A DNA stretch of 49,354 bases from positions 1-49,354 of the forward strand of contig JBKBRC010000019.1 of the NCBI GenBank assembly GCA_046292345.1. The letters run 5' to 3'. Below, piece after piece: positions 28,625 to 37,543 of the stretch (within the stretch, counting starts at the first letter, position 1; every line of letters begins with the position of its first letter). This stretch comes from JBKBRC01 sp046292345 (GTDB lineage: Bacteria > Bacteroidota > Rhodothermia > Rhodothermales > Rubricoccaceae). Under the pieces are notes generated by a model that searched no databases, was not told the DNA's origin, and saw only the letters and a program-made list of their open reading frames with translations. Made by a program: the position numbers and the translations under genes.

Positions 28625-31174
28625 TCAGAAGGCCCGGCCGAAGAAGACGGCGTTGAGCAGCAGCGTCTCGCTCGCCCGCCAGTACGCGCGGAAGGCCGGG
28701 CTGAAATCGTACACCACGACCGCGCCGCGGCCCTGCCGCACGGCTACCATGGCCGCGCCGCCGGCGATGCGACGCACGTTGGCCGGCGAGGCGTAGCCGC
28801 TCGCCAGCGGCGCGGCGGCGTAGCGCGCCACGTTGGTGCCCGGCGCGTCGCTCGGGTCGAACGCCTGCGTGCCCTGCTTGAACACGACGAGGCGCTCGGG
28901 CAGGCCGAAGGCGAGCGGGTGCGTCGCGTCGAGCTCGACCGCGAATGCCGCGCCGCCAATGCCCTGCGCGCCGCGCGCCGCGGCCACGTCGGCGTAGGCG
29001 AGCGCGGAACTGTCGCGCGGGGCCTCGCGGGCTGTCAGCGAGACCAGCCCCGCCGAGGCCGCCCAGGCCGTACCCGCCTCGGTGGCGACGAGCACGCCGC
29101 CGCCTCGGACCCACGCGCGCAGGCGATCGAGCGCGGCCTCGGAGAGGCCTACCGGACGCCCGGCAAAGACGATCGTCGTGTAGCGCCCGAGGTCGGCCTC
29201 GGCGAGGCGGTTCAGGTCGACGAGCGAAACGGGCATGCCGACGCGCTCGGCGAGCAGGTGCCACACCTCGCCGACTGCGTTGGCGCCCGTGCCGGGGCCG
29301 GCCGCGAGCGCCACGCGCGGCACCTCGAGGACCGTCAGGCCGGGCGTGCCGAGGTCCGGCCCGCTCACGCTCAGGCCCGTCGCGAGCGCGAACGCCTCGA
29401 GGCCGTCCTCGCGCGCCGCCTCGGCGACGGCGTCGTGAACGGCCTCATCGGCCTCTGGCCCGGTCAGCACGGCGAGCGTGCCGCGCGGAAAGGCGCGCCG
29501 CTGCCCGGCCACCGTCGCCTCGAAGGGTTCGCGCAGCACGATCATGCGGTGGCCGGCCTCGAGCAGGCGGTAGACCGCGCGCGGCACGTGCGCGTCCCCC
29601 CACGACGGGATCAGGTACGCGTAGGACGCCCGCCCGCCCACGACGCGCCCCTCGGCGGGCCGGGCGGCGAGCTCGGCGCCCAGGCGCGGCGCACGGGGCA
29701 GCTTTGCGTAGGGAAGCCCCGCCGCGAGCGGCAGCGCCCACGTGGAGACGTCGTAGAACAGCGAGTCCTCGAAGACCTCGGCGCGCTCGAAGATGCCCCG
29801 GATGAGCGCGGCCTGCGGCTGGTCGACCGGCACGACGAGCGCCTGGCCGGCCTCGAAGCGTCGCCCCTCAGCCGAGACCGGCTCGGCGAGGTCGTAGACG
29901 CGGATGCGGTGCTGCGCGAGCATCCGCGCGAGCTCGTAGGCCCGGCGGGGGTAGCGGCCGGCCTCGAAGACGTAAGCCTGCGCGCGCGCGGCGCGGGCTA
30001 CGCGCGGCGCCTCGGCGTAGACGTCGCGCATGTGCCGGAGCAGGTCGATGCGCAGGGCGACGGCCGCCTCGAGCGACGAGAGCGACGTGGCGAACTGGTT
30101 GCGCACGGTGGCGCCGTACTCGAGCCGCCCGTGGACCGTCTCGGCCGCGAGCGCGCGGCTCGAGGCCTGCTCGAAGAGGATGCCGACGCTGCCCTGCACG
30201 TCCGGATACGACGAGCCCTTACCGAGGTAGTAGTCGTCGAAGCTCTCACGGGCGTAGTAGAGGCTCCCGATGCGGTCGAGCGCGGCCGCGTGGAATTCTG
30301 CGATACGCGCCGTGAGCGCGTAGCCCCGGGCAGGTGCGTAGGGGTTGTTGCGGCTCGGGATGCCCGGCTGGAAGAAGTACGTCGCGTTGCCGCCCATCTC
30401 GTGGAAGTCGGTCGAGAGTTGCGGGCGCCAGGCGTGCCAGAGCGCCATGCGCCCCTGCGACTCCGGGTGGACGAGCGGCAGCCAGTCGCGGTTCAGGTCG
30501 AAGAGGTAGCGGTTGGTGCGCGCACCGGGCCAGGGCTGGTTGTGCTCGCGGTCCTGCGGGTCGGTCGTGCCGCGGAGCGCGCCGCCGCCGCGGTTGGCGT
30601 TGACCCAGTCCACGAAGCGCGCGCGCCCGTCCGGGTTGAGCATCGGGTCGATGATCGTCACGGCGTGCTCGAGCACCGCGTCCACGGCCGGCCCCTGTCC
30701 CGCCGCGAGGTGGTAGAGCAGTACGAGCGCGGCGTCGGTGCCGCTGGCCTCATCGCCGTGGACGCTGTAGCCCATGTACGCAACGACGGGGAGGGCGGCA
30801 AGCGCGGCCTCGGAGACGGCGCCGGGCTCGTCGGAGAGGCGGAGGTTGGCGCGGCGGGCGGCCTCGAGGTCGCGCCCGGGGCGCGTCACGATGGCATGGA
30901 TGAGCCGCCGGCCGTCGTGCGTGCGCCCGTGCTCGCCGAGCGTGACGCGGTCAGAAGCGCGCGCGACGGCCTCGAAATACGTCACCACCTCGTCCGGTCG
31001 CGTATGCCGCGCCCCGATCTGGAAGCCGAGCACGGCCTCGGGCGTCGGGATGGCGGCGTCATAGGCCGTCGTGCCGGGCGCCGCGAACGGTGCCGTGAGC
31101 GGCACGGCGGGCTGGGCGCGGGCGGTTGCGAGCGAGAGCGAGAGGACGAGAGCGGCGAGCAGCGGCAGGCGCAT
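28625..31174 (-). CDS. Secreted M14-family zinc carboxypeptidase
   Basis: 849 residues with an N-terminal signal peptide (MRLPLLAALVLSLSLATARA) and an M14 domain: His139-xx-Glu142 in SVHGDEASGTD, the distal ligand His258 in STDFHEMGG, and NPDGRARFVDWVNANRG typical of the substrate pocket. The C-terminal half (about 430-849) has beta-rich repeats and LRAWVRGGGVLVATEAG, a glutamine-amidotransferase-like region seen in large M14 proteins of this group. It probably degrades external peptides. ATG 31174 fits the signal peptide; a TAGCTTGG box is 35 nt upstream. Confidence 0.9.
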   Translation of the reverse strand: MRLPLLAALVLSLSLATARAQPAVPLTAPFAAPGTTAYDAAIPTPEAVLGFQIGARHTRPDEVVTYFEAVARASDRVTLGEHGRTHDGRRLIHAIVTRPGRDLEAARRANLRLSDEPGAVSEAALAALPVVAYMGYSVHGDEASGTDAALVLLYHLAAGQGPAVDAVLEHAVTIIDPMLNPDGRARFVDWVNANRGGGALRGTTDPQDREHNQPWPGARTNRYLFDLNRDWLPLVHPESQGRMALWHAWRPQLSTDFHEMGGNATYFFQPGIPSRNNPYAPARGYALTARIAEFHAAALDRIGSLYYARESFDDYYLGKGSSYPDVQGSVGILFEQASSRALAAETVHGRLEYGATVRNQFATSLSSLEAAVALRIDLLRHMRDVYAEAPRVARAARAQAYVFEAGRYPRRAYELARMLAQHRIRVYDLAEPVSAEGRRFEAGQALVVPVDQPQAALIRGIFERAEVFEDSLFYDVSTWALPLAAGLPYAKLPRAPRLGAELAARPAEGRVVGGRASYAYLIPSWGDAHVPRAVYRLLEAGHRMIVLREPFEATVAGQRRAFPRGTLAVLTGPEADEAVHDAVAEAAREDGLEAFALATGLSVSGPDLGTPGLTVLEVPRVALAAGPGTGANAVGEVWHLLAERVGMPVSLVDLNRLAEADLGRYTTIVFAGRPVGLSEAALDRLRAWVRGGGVLVATEAGTAWAASAGLVSLTAREAPRDSSALAYADVAAARGAQGIGGAAFAVELDATHPLAFGLPERLVVFKQGTQAFDPSDAPGTNVARYAAAPLASGYASPANVRRIAGGAAMVAVRQGRGAVVVYDFSPAFRAYWRASETLLLNAVFFGRAF

Positions 31175-31209
31175 GGCGTCGGGGCAGGTGTCAGGCAGAG
31201 GGGGAGACA

Positions 31210-31217
31210 CCAAGCTA
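31210..31217 (-). promoter_or_regulatory. Putative -7 box (TAGCTTGG) of the M14 peptidase gene
   Basis: Minus-strand TAGCTTGG, identical to the box at the TPP-riboswitch transcript, 35 nt before the ATG at 31174. Confidence 0.45.
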
Positions 31218-31285
31218 CCCCGCCGCCGCGGAGCGGAATGTGTCGGAGCTGTGCCAAACGCCCCTGCGCGTGCCCCTGTGCGCCC

Positions 31286-32497
31286 TCAGCTCGCCCCGGC
31301 GGCGAGCGCGAGCAGCCACGCGCAGGCCAGGCCGGCGTAGATGCCGAGCACGTAGCCCGCCACGGCCATCAGCAGGCCCACGGGGGCCATGGCCGGGAGG
31401 TAGACGCCGGCCACGATGGGCGCGCTCGCCGGGCCGCCCACGTTGGCCATGCTGCCTGTGGCCAGGAAGAACAGCGGCGCGCGGAGCAGCTTGGCCGCGC
31501 CCACGAGGAGCGCCGCGTGGAACGCCAGCCACACGACGCCCGCGGCGAAGTAAAGCGGCGCGTCGAGCACGGCAGCCAGGTCCGCTTGCGCGCCAATGGA
31601 CGTGAGCAGGAAGTAGAGCGCGAAGTAGCCCACGCGGCTTGCGCCGTCGGCCTCGAGGCCGCGCAGAGGTGTGAACGAGAGCGCGAGCCCGGCCGTGACG
31701 GCCAGCAGCACGGCCCACGTGCCGGCCGAGATGATCGTCGGCGAGCCGACGGGCGGGAGCATCCCGCCGAAGAGACGCGCGAGCACGGCCGCCCCGAAGC
31801 CGAGCCCGATGATGAGGCCGAGCGGCTCGAGCGCCGCCGGCCGGCGCGCCGTGTCGAGCGCGGCGAGGGTGGCGTTGATGCGCGCCACGGCGGCCCCGTC
31901 GGCGCCCACCCAGCGGTCGAAGCGCGCCTGCTGTCCCGAGAGCAGCAGCAGAACGGCCATCCAGCCGTAGCCCACGACGGTGTCCACGACGATGATCGGG
32001 CCGATGACCGACTCGGGCGTGCCCACGCTCTCCTTGATGGCGAGCAGGTTGGCCGTGCCGCCGATCCAGCTGCCCGAGAGCGCCGCGAAACCCTTCCACG
32101 CGTCCGGGTCGCCGATGAACTGCCCCACGGCGAGGTAGGCCAGCGGCCCCCCGAGCACGATGCCGAGCGTGCCAATGAGCATCATCACGAGCGCCAGACG
32201 GCCCAGGCTCAGGATCGCCTTCAGGTCGATCGTGAGCATGAGCAGGAAGAGCGCCATCGGGAGCAGGATGCGGCTCATCCAGTCGTAGGCCGGGCTCGCC
32301 GGGGGCGTCACGCCGGCCGTCGTGAGCAGCATCGGCACGAAGTAGGCCCACAGCACGGGCGGCAGGTAGCCGAAGAGCTTCTCGAACGCCGGCTGGCGGC
32401 TGAGCGCGAACACAGCCGCGAGCACGGCCGCCAGAAGCGCGGCGAGCGCGGTCGGCTCGGTGACGAGGGCAGCGGTGAGGGCGGCGTCTTCGGGCAT
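31286..32497 (-). CDS. DUF819 family integral membrane protein
   Basis: 403 residues, about ten to twelve hydrophobic segments, with the family features PPVLWAYFVPMLLTTAG near the N-terminus, GSWIGGTANLLAIKE and VVDTVVGYGWM in the middle, and GSMANVGGPASAPIVAGVY near the C-terminus. DUF819 proteins have the fold of sodium-dependent transporters and are presumed permeases; no substrate is known. ATG 32497 gives a sensible start. It is transcribed from a TACCTTCG-like box that abuts an 18-bp tandem repeat. Confidence 0.9.
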   Translation of the reverse strand: MPEDAALTAALVTEPTALAALLAAVLAAVFALSRQPAFEKLFGYLPPVLWAYFVPMLLTTAGVTPPASPAYDWMSRILLPMALFLLMLTIDLKAILSLGRLALVMMLIGTLGIVLGGPLAYLAVGQFIGDPDAWKGFAALSGSWIGGTANLLAIKESVGTPESVIGPIIVVDTVVGYGWMAVLLLLSGQQARFDRWVGADGAAVARINATLAALDTARRPAALEPLGLIIGLGFGAAVLARLFGGMLPPVGSPTIISAGTWAVLLAVTAGLALSFTPLRGLEADGASRVGYFALYFLLTSIGAQADLAAVLDAPLYFAAGVVWLAFHAALLVGAAKLLRAPLFFLATGSMANVGGPASAPIVAGVYLPAMAPVGLLMAVAGYVLGIYAGLACAWLLALAAGAS

Positions 32498-32517
32498 GGC
32501 GCGAGCGGCGAGGCGGC

Positions 32518-32525
32518 CGAAGGTA
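32518..32525 (-). promoter_or_regulatory. Possible -7 box (TACCTTCG) of the DUF819 gene
   Basis: Minus-strand TACCTTCG, a variant also found upstream of gyrB (TACCTTCC), 20 nt before the ATG at 32497. It lies next to a tandem repeat. Confidence 0.35.
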
Positions 32526-32526
32526 C

Positions 32527-32562
32527 GGGCGCACGGCCCGCGCGGGGCGCACGGCCCGCGCG
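32527..32562. repeat. 18-bp tandem duplication upstream of the DUF819 gene
   Basis: GGGCGCACGGCCCGCGCG occurs twice without a gap (32527-32544 and 32545-32562), right behind the presumed promoter box, at the position where a -33 element or operator would lie. Confidence 0.85.
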
Positions 32563-32592
32563 AGGCGCCCGCCGCGTCGGGTGGACCCGGCG

Positions 32593-33186
32593 TCAGCGGA
32601 GCGTGCCCAGGTAGCGCGTGCCGTGGGGGAAGCCGGCCGGGACGTCCTCGGCGAGCCATCCGGCCAGGCCCTCGGGGTAGAGCGCCAGACGGGGCAGCTC
32701 GGACAGGGGCACGAAGCGGACGGCCCGGAGGATCTGCTGCCTCTCGGGCAGCTCGGGGTCGCGCCCGAGCGCGAGCGCGGCCGCTTCGGCGCCGGGGGCG
32801 AGGTGCGCCTCGAAGTAGAACGAGACCGCGTGCAGCGGCGGGCGCACGAAGTCCACGACGTAGCGGAGTGGCCCCGGCGTCACGGCGAGCCCGGTCTCCT
32901 CGCGCACCTCGCGCACGAGCGCCTCCGGCAGCGCCTCCCCGAAGTCCACGCCGCCGCCCGGGGGCGACCAGAACGGCGCGTCGGACCAGAGCCCGGCGTG
33001 CTCGGCCAGCAGGAGCGCGCGCGGGGCCGCCGCGTCCTGCCCGGCAGAGCGTTCGGCGGCGGAGCGGTCGAAGACGAGCGCGCCCACGCGCACGCGGAGG
33101 CGGCCCGCCAGGGCCTCCGGGATGCGTCCGGCTGCGGCATGCGCCGCCGGGTCTGCCAGAACACCGGGCACCGGAGCCTCGGGCAT
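32593..33186 (-). CDS. Nudix hydrolase
   Basis: 197 residues. A complete Nudix box GX5EX7REUXEEXGU is visible: GGVDFGEALPEALVREVREETGLAV, the catalytic divalent-metal site. It hydrolyses a nucleoside diphosphate linked to another moiety; the substrate cannot be read from the sequence. The start ATG is 7 bp after the pyrG stop, so the two are co-transcribed and the enzyme may act on nucleotides (inference). Confidence 0.9.
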   Translation of the reverse strand: MPEAPVPGVLADPAAHAAAGRIPEALAGRLRVRVGALVFDRSAAERSAGQDAAAPRALLLAEHAGLWSDAPFWSPPGGGVDFGEALPEALVREVREETGLAVTPGPLRYVVDFVRPPLHAVSFYFEAHLAPGAEAAALALGRDPELPERQQILRAVRFVPLSELPRLALYPEGLAGWLAEDVPAGFPHGTRYLGTLR

Positions 33187-33193
33187 CGGGGCC

Positions 33194-34927
33194 TCAGGCG
33201 TCTTCGGAGAGCACGCGGGCCGTGGCGCGGCGCACGCGGCGCGTGCGGGCCGGGCCCTGCGGCGCGGCCACGCGCCCGGCCGCGCGGGCGTGCTGGAGCG
33301 CCGCTCCGACGAAGCCGACGAAGAGCGGGTGCGGGCGGCGCACGCGCGTCCGGTACTCCGGGTGGAACTGCACGCCGACGAACCACGGGTGCGACGGGCG
33401 TCCCTCCTCGGCCTGCTGCGGCAGCTCGACGATCTCGACGAGGTCGCGCTCGGGGTTGACGCCGGTGAAGCACAGGCCGGCCTCGCGAAGCTTGTAGCGA
33501 AGGTCGTTGTTGACCTCGTAGCGGTGGCGGTGACGCTCTCGCACCTCGGCCTCGCCGCCGTAGACGGCGTGCGCGAGCGACCCCTCGGTGAGGCGGCACG
33601 CGTAGGCCCCGAGGCGCATCGTGCCGCCCTTGTCCTCGATCACCTTCTGCTCAGGCATCATGGCGATGACGGGGAAGGGCGTGTCCGGGTCGAACTCGGT
33701 CGAGTGCGCCTCGGGCAGGCCGCACACGTGGCGTGCGAACTCGACGACGGCCACCTGCATGCCGAGGCAGATGCCGAGGAAGGGCACGCCGCGCTCGCGC
33801 GCGAAGCGCACCGCCTCGATCTTGCCCGCGATGCCGCGCTCGCCGAAGCCCGGGGCGACGAGGACGCCCGAGACGTCGCCGAGCACGTCGGCCGCGTTGT
33901 CGGACGTCAGGTCGTCCGAGAGGACGGGGCGCACGTCTACCTGCACGCCGAGCGCCGCGCCGGCGAGCAGGAAGCTCTCCGAGATGGACTTGTAGGCGTC
34001 CTGGTGCGTGACATACTTGCCGACGAGCGCGAGGCGCACCTGGCCCTCGGGATTTTTGAGACGGCGCAGGAAATCGACCCATGAGGCCATCTCCGGCCCG
34101 ATGTCGTCGGTGAGGCGGTCCTCGAGGCCGAGGTGGCGCAGCACGACCTCGTCGAGGCGCTGCTCGCGCAGCAGGAGCGGGACTTCGTAGATGGACTCGG
34201 CGTCGAGCGCCTCAATGACGGCTTCCGGGCCGACGTTGCAGAAGAGCGCGAGCTTGCGACGCACGTCGTCCGAGAGCGGATGCTCGGTGCGGCACACGAG
34301 CACGTCCGGCTGCAGGCCGTAGCCCTGGAGCATCTTGACCGAGTGCTGCGTGGGCTTGCTCTTGAGCTCGCCCGCCGCCGCGAGGTAGGGCACGAGCGTC
34401 AGGTGGACGAGGCACGTCGTGCCGCGGCCCTGCTCGAGCGAGAGCTGCCGGATGGCCTCGAGGTAGGGCAGGCTCTCGATGTCGCCGGCCGTGCCGCCGA
34501 TCTCGCACAGAATCACGTCGTACTCGCCCGTATCGGCCAGGCGGTGCATCCACGACTTGATTTCGTCGATGACATGCGGGACGACCTGGACGGTCTTGCC
34601 GAGGTAGGCGCCGGCGCGCTCCTTGGCGATCACGCTCTGGTAGACGCGCCCCGTGGTGACGTTGTTGGCCTGCCGCATCGGCACGCCGAGAAAGCGCTCG
34701 TAGTGCCCGAGGTCGAGGTCGGTCTCGGCACCGTCGTCGGTGACGTAGACCTCGCCGTGCTCGTAGGGGTTCATGGTGCCGGCGTCCACGTTGATGTACG
34801 GGTCCAGCTTCTGGACCGTCACGCGGAGGCTGTGCGCCTCGAGGAGCCGGCCGAGCGAGGCCGAGACGATGCCTTTGCCGAGCGAGGACGTGACGCCTCC
34901 GGTGACGAAGATGAAGCGGGTCTGCAC
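33194..34927 (-). CDS. pyrG: CTP synthase
   Basis: Makes CTP from UTP, ATP and glutamine, the last step of pyrimidine nucleotide synthesis. Seen in 577 residues: synthase domain with FIFVTGGVTSSLGKG and EIGGTAGDIESLPYLEA, and glutamine amidotransferase domain with the Cys nucleophile in FLGICLGMQVAV and the His-Glu pair in VQFHPEY. The family is about 540 residues; the extra 35 are an Arg/Ala-rich C-terminal tail. Upstream, two copies of a TAGCTTGCC-like box sit in a 30-bp direct repeat. First gene of a pyrG-Nudix unit. Confidence 0.97.
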   Translation of the reverse strand: MQTRFIFVTGGVTSSLGKGIVSASLGRLLEAHSLRVTVQKLDPYINVDAGTMNPYEHGEVYVTDDGAETDLDLGHYERFLGVPMRQANNVTTGRVYQSVIAKERAGAYLGKTVQVVPHVIDEIKSWMHRLADTGEYDVILCEIGGTAGDIESLPYLEAIRQLSLEQGRGTTCLVHLTLVPYLAAAGELKSKPTQHSVKMLQGYGLQPDVLVCRTEHPLSDDVRRKLALFCNVGPEAVIEALDAESIYEVPLLLREQRLDEVVLRHLGLEDRLTDDIGPEMASWVDFLRRLKNPEGQVRLALVGKYVTHQDAYKSISESFLLAGAALGVQVDVRPVLSDDLTSDNAADVLGDVSGVLVAPGFGERGIAGKIEAVRFARERGVPFLGICLGMQVAVVEFARHVCGLPEAHSTEFDPDTPFPVIAMMPEQKVIEDKGGTMRLGAYACRLTEGSLAHAVYGGEAEVRERHRHRYEVNNDLRYKLREAGLCFTGVNPERDLVEIVELPQQAEEGRPSHPWFVGVQFHPEYRTRVRRPHPLFVGFVGAALQHARAAGRVAAPQGPARTRRVRRATARVLSEDA

Positions 34928-34957
34928 AGCGGGTTTCGGCCGGATGGAGGGGACGCG

Positions 34958-34966
34958 GGCAAGCTA
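34958..34966 (-). promoter_or_regulatory. Putative proximal pyrG promoter box (TAGCTTGCC)
   Basis: Same nine bases as upstream of ruvB, the Bax-inhibitor and CBS genes, 30 nt before the pyrG ATG at 34927. Confidence 0.5.
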
Positions 34967-35022
34967 CAGCGCGCCGCACCGAGCGCGTAGAGCGCGAGCG
35001 AGGCATGGCGGACGCGGACGCG

Positions 35023-35031
35023 GGCAAGGTA
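35023..35031 (-). promoter_or_regulatory. Possible distal pyrG promoter box (TACCTTGCC)
   Basis: One-base variant of the proximal box in the second copy of the 30-bp repeat, 95 nt before the pyrG ATG. It may give a second start or be a decayed duplicate. Confidence 0.3.
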
Positions 35032-35084
35032 CAGCGCGCCGCACCCCCTGCTCGGTCATACCGCGGCCAAGCCTGCATGATTAA

Positions 35085-35113
35085 GGGCGGACCCACCCCA
35101 TGTGGATCCGCCC
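35085..35113. terminator. Hairpin terminator between the Cys-rich lipoprotein and pyrG
   Basis: GGGCGGACCCAC (35085-35096) pairs with GTGGATCCGCCC (35102-35113) with one mismatch around a 5-nt loop. On the minus strand it is followed by TTAATC, 21 nt after the lipoprotein stop codon. Confidence 0.65.
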
Positions 35114-35133
35114 CGTCCCGCGCAGCGCATCTG

Positions 35134-35754
35134 TCAGCTAACAGTTCCCGTGCACTGGTTGCACGAACCGTAAGCGTCGCAGTACATGTGCCCACTCCTG
35201 GAGTTGTATGCGACCGTGCAGCCTGTTGTCTGATTCTGTGGCTCACGGCTGCACGCGCACTTGAGTTCACCTTCAAACTCCTCGTCTTCAGACTTTGCAT
35301 TCCAGCTCTGCCCTCTTAGCGAACCGTGCAGCGCATTCACGATGCCGTCCCCCTTGTCTGGGTCGCCCGCCACAGAAGCATTCTCAGCGCGATCGGAGAC
35401 GTAATCGGGGTCGTGCTTGATTCGGTAGAACAAGCGACGCACGCCGCCTTCCTCCACTATACGGACGGCCGTGCCGGCTGGCAGTTTGATCGGCCGAAAC
35501 TCGCATTTCCCTTGAGCAGCGATGGCAAGGGCCTCTTGTACTATAGCATCCGGCACGTGCTCGGGTACAACGAACGTGCGCTCGATCCGCGCTTGGCTCG
35601 GGAGCCCTGTAATAAGGGTCGCGGCCGTGTCACTAGCGGTTGCCTGTACGTTAGCCAAATCAGCAATGTCCGTGTCGCAGCCGGCAGTCAGAAGCAGCGC
35701 GAGCAACCCCAGCATCCATCCCCTCCTCAGAAAAGAATTGTCCATGACGTTCAT
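35134..35754 (-). CDS. Cys-rich lipoprotein of unknown function, AT-richer than its surroundings
   Basis: 206 residues, lipobox LLLTAGC (Cys26 of the long start, MNVMDN; ATG 35745 is a shorter option). After the lipid Cys comes a Thr/Ala-rich segment, an acidic middle (DPDYVSDRAENASV, EDEEFEGEL) and a C-terminal cluster of seven cysteines (CACSREPQNQTTGC, YCDAYGSCNQC). No family recognised. The locus is about 55 % GC by eye against about 70 % around it, which points to recent acquisition. TACATTGC is 17 nt upstream. Confidence 0.7.
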   Translation of the reverse strand: MNVMDNSFLRRGWMLGLLALLLTAGCDTDIADLANVQATASDTAATLITGLPSQARIERTFVVPEHVPDAIVQEALAIAAQGKCEFRPIKLPAGTAVRIVEEGGVRRLFYRIKHDPDYVSDRAENASVAGDPDKGDGIVNALHGSLRGQSWNAKSEDEEFEGELKCACSREPQNQTTGCTVAYNSRSGHMYCDAYGSCNQCTGTVS

Positions 35755-35770
35755 GGGTTAGTGAGGGACG

Positions 35771-35778
35771 GCAATGTA
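35771..35778 (-). promoter_or_regulatory. Possible -7 box (TACATTGC) of the Cys-rich lipoprotein gene
   Basis: Minus-strand TACATTGC fits TAnnTTG, 16 nt before ATG 35754 and 25 nt before ATG 35745. Confidence 0.35.
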
Positions 35779-35902
35779 GGGGGGGGGAAGGGATCCACCG
35801 CAAGTCGTGTGTGGGAAAACTTCGGAGTCAGTTGCGGCCTTTCACTTCTTCATACACGCCGGGTTACCCCGTACCACGAGCGGCTCACGCGCTCCGTTGG
35901 TG

Positions 35903-37384
35903 TCACGTCCGGACGCGCGCGAGGGCGCGGGCCCAGGCAGCGCGGCGGGCGGCGCGCTCGTCGGCGGAGACGGCCGGCTCGAAGCGCGCCTCGGCCTGCC
36001 AGAGCGCGTCGATCTCCGCCTCGGACTCCCAGAAGCCGACGGCGAGGCCCGCCAGGTAGGCCGCGCCGAGGGCCGTCGTCTCGGTCACGGCCGGGCGCAC
36101 GAGCGGCACCCCGAGCAGATCCGCCTGGAGCTGCATGAGCAGGCCGTTGCAGGCCGCGCCGCCGTCTACGCGCAGCTCCTGCACCGGCCGGCCGGCATCG
36201 CGGGCCATGGCCTCGAGCACGTCAGCAACCTGAAACGCGATGCCCTCGAGGGCCGCGCGGGCGATGTGAGCGCGCGTCGTGCCGCGCGTGAGCCCGAGGA
36301 GCGCGCCGCGCGCGTGCGCGTCCCAGTGCGGTGCGCCGAGCCCGGTGAAGGCCGGCACGAAGTGCACGCCCGCGGTATCCGGGACAGAGGCCGCGAGCGG
36401 CTCGATCTCGTCGGCCGAGCGGATCAGGCCCAGCCCGTCGCGTAGCCACTGCACGGCCGCGCCGGCCACGAACACGCTCCCCTCGAGCGCGTACGCGGGC
36501 GGCTCCGCGCCCAGGCGCCACGCGACCGTCGAGAGCAGGTGATGGCGCGAGGCGACGGCCTCGGTGCCGGTCTGGAGCAGGGCGAAGCAGCCTGTGCCGT
36601 AGGTGTTCTTGGCCATGCCAGGTGCCGTGCAGCGCTGCCCGAACGTGGCGGCCTGCTGGTCACCCGCGATGCCCCCGATGGGCACGGGCGCGGCGAGCGC
36701 CTCGGCGGAGGCGTGCGCGTACACCTCCGAGGACGCGCGCACCTCGGGCAAGAGTGCCCGCGGCACGCCAAAGAGCGCGAGCAGGTCGTCGTCCCACACC
36801 CCGCGGTGGATATCGAAAAGCAGCGTGCGGGCGGCGTTAGAGACGTCGGTAACGTGGCAGGCGCCGGCGGTGAGCTTCCAGACGAGCCATGCATCCACCG
36901 TGCCGAAGGCGAGATGGCCCGCCTCGGCGTCGGCGCGCGCGCGCGGCACGTGGTCGAGGATCCAGCGGACCTTGGTGGCCGAGAAATACGGATCGAGCAC
37001 CAGGCCCGTTCGGGCGCGGACGGTGGCCTCGTGCCCGGCCTCGCGGAGCGCGTGGCAGGCGTCGGCGGTGCGACGGTCCTGCCAGACGATGGCCGGGTAG
37101 ACGGGCGCGCCCGTGCGGCGGTCCCAGACGAGCGTCGTCTCGCGCTGGTTGGTCAGGCCGATGGCGGCCACGTCGCGCGGCCGGGCACCGGCATGCGAGA
37201 GCGCCTCGGCAGCCACGCCGACCTGCGTCGCCCAGATCTCTTGCGGATCGTGCTCGACCCACCCGGGCCGGGGAAAGTGCTGCGTCGTTTCGCGCTGCGC
37301 CTGCGCCACGACGCGGCCGGCGCGGTCGAAGAGCAGCGCGCGGGACGAGGTTGTGCCCTGGTCGAGAGCCAGAACGTAGCGCAT
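35903..37384 (-). CDS. glpK: Glycerol kinase
   Basis: Phosphorylates glycerol to glycerol 3-phosphate, committing it to lipid synthesis or glycolysis. 493 residues (E. coli 502) with the FGGY-kinase features: ALDQGTTSSRALLFD, QRETTLVWDRRTG and WQDRRTA in the first half, IAGDQQAATFGQ and NTYGTGCF in the second, and EGIAFQVADVLEAM and VDGGAACNGLLMQ at the end. Start ATG 37384. No glycerol permease or glycerol phosphate dehydrogenase is adjacent. Confidence 0.97.
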   Translation of the reverse strand: MRYVLALDQGTTSSRALLFDRAGRVVAQAQRETTQHFPRPGWVEHDPQEIWATQVGVAAEALSHAGARPRDVAAIGLTNQRETTLVWDRRTGAPVYPAIVWQDRRTADACHALREAGHEATVRARTGLVLDPYFSATKVRWILDHVPRARADAEAGHLAFGTVDAWLVWKLTAGACHVTDVSNAARTLLFDIHRGVWDDDLLALFGVPRALLPEVRASSEVYAHASAEALAAPVPIGGIAGDQQAATFGQRCTAPGMAKNTYGTGCFALLQTGTEAVASRHHLLSTVAWRLGAEPPAYALEGSVFVAGAAVQWLRDGLGLIRSADEIEPLAASVPDTAGVHFVPAFTGLGAPHWDAHARGALLGLTRGTTRAHIARAALEGIAFQVADVLEAMARDAGRPVQELRVDGGAACNGLLMQLQADLLGVPLVRPAVTETTALGAAYLAGLAVGFWESEAEIDALWQAEARFEPAVSADERAARRAAWARALARVRT

Positions 37385-37543
37385 GGGGGCGACGGGGCTG
37401 TGGGATACGGAAGATGCCGCGCCGCGCGTCCCTGCGCCGCAGCAGCGGTCGAAAAACGCAGCGGCGACGCGGCCTGCCGCCGCGTCGCCGCTCCACCGGA
37501 CGTGCGGGCTCGCGACTGATCCCGTCGCCGCTCAACCCGCGAC

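Larger units (their letters stand above)
34951..35045. repeat. 30-bp direct repeat containing the pyrG promoter boxes
   Basis: 34951-34980 and 35016-35045 are 30-bp direct repeats, spaced 65 bp start to start, with one mismatch (AAGCTACAG versus AAGGTACAG). Each contains the minus-strand box, TAGCTTGCC in the first and TACCTTGCC in the second, upstream of pyrG. Confidence 0.85.

Noticed and set aside
28601..32614. Plus-strand open frame of 1337 codons across the M14 and DUF819 genes
   Set aside because: Shadow frame with Arg/Ala/Glu-rich composition and no family; both minus-strand genes have clear signatures.
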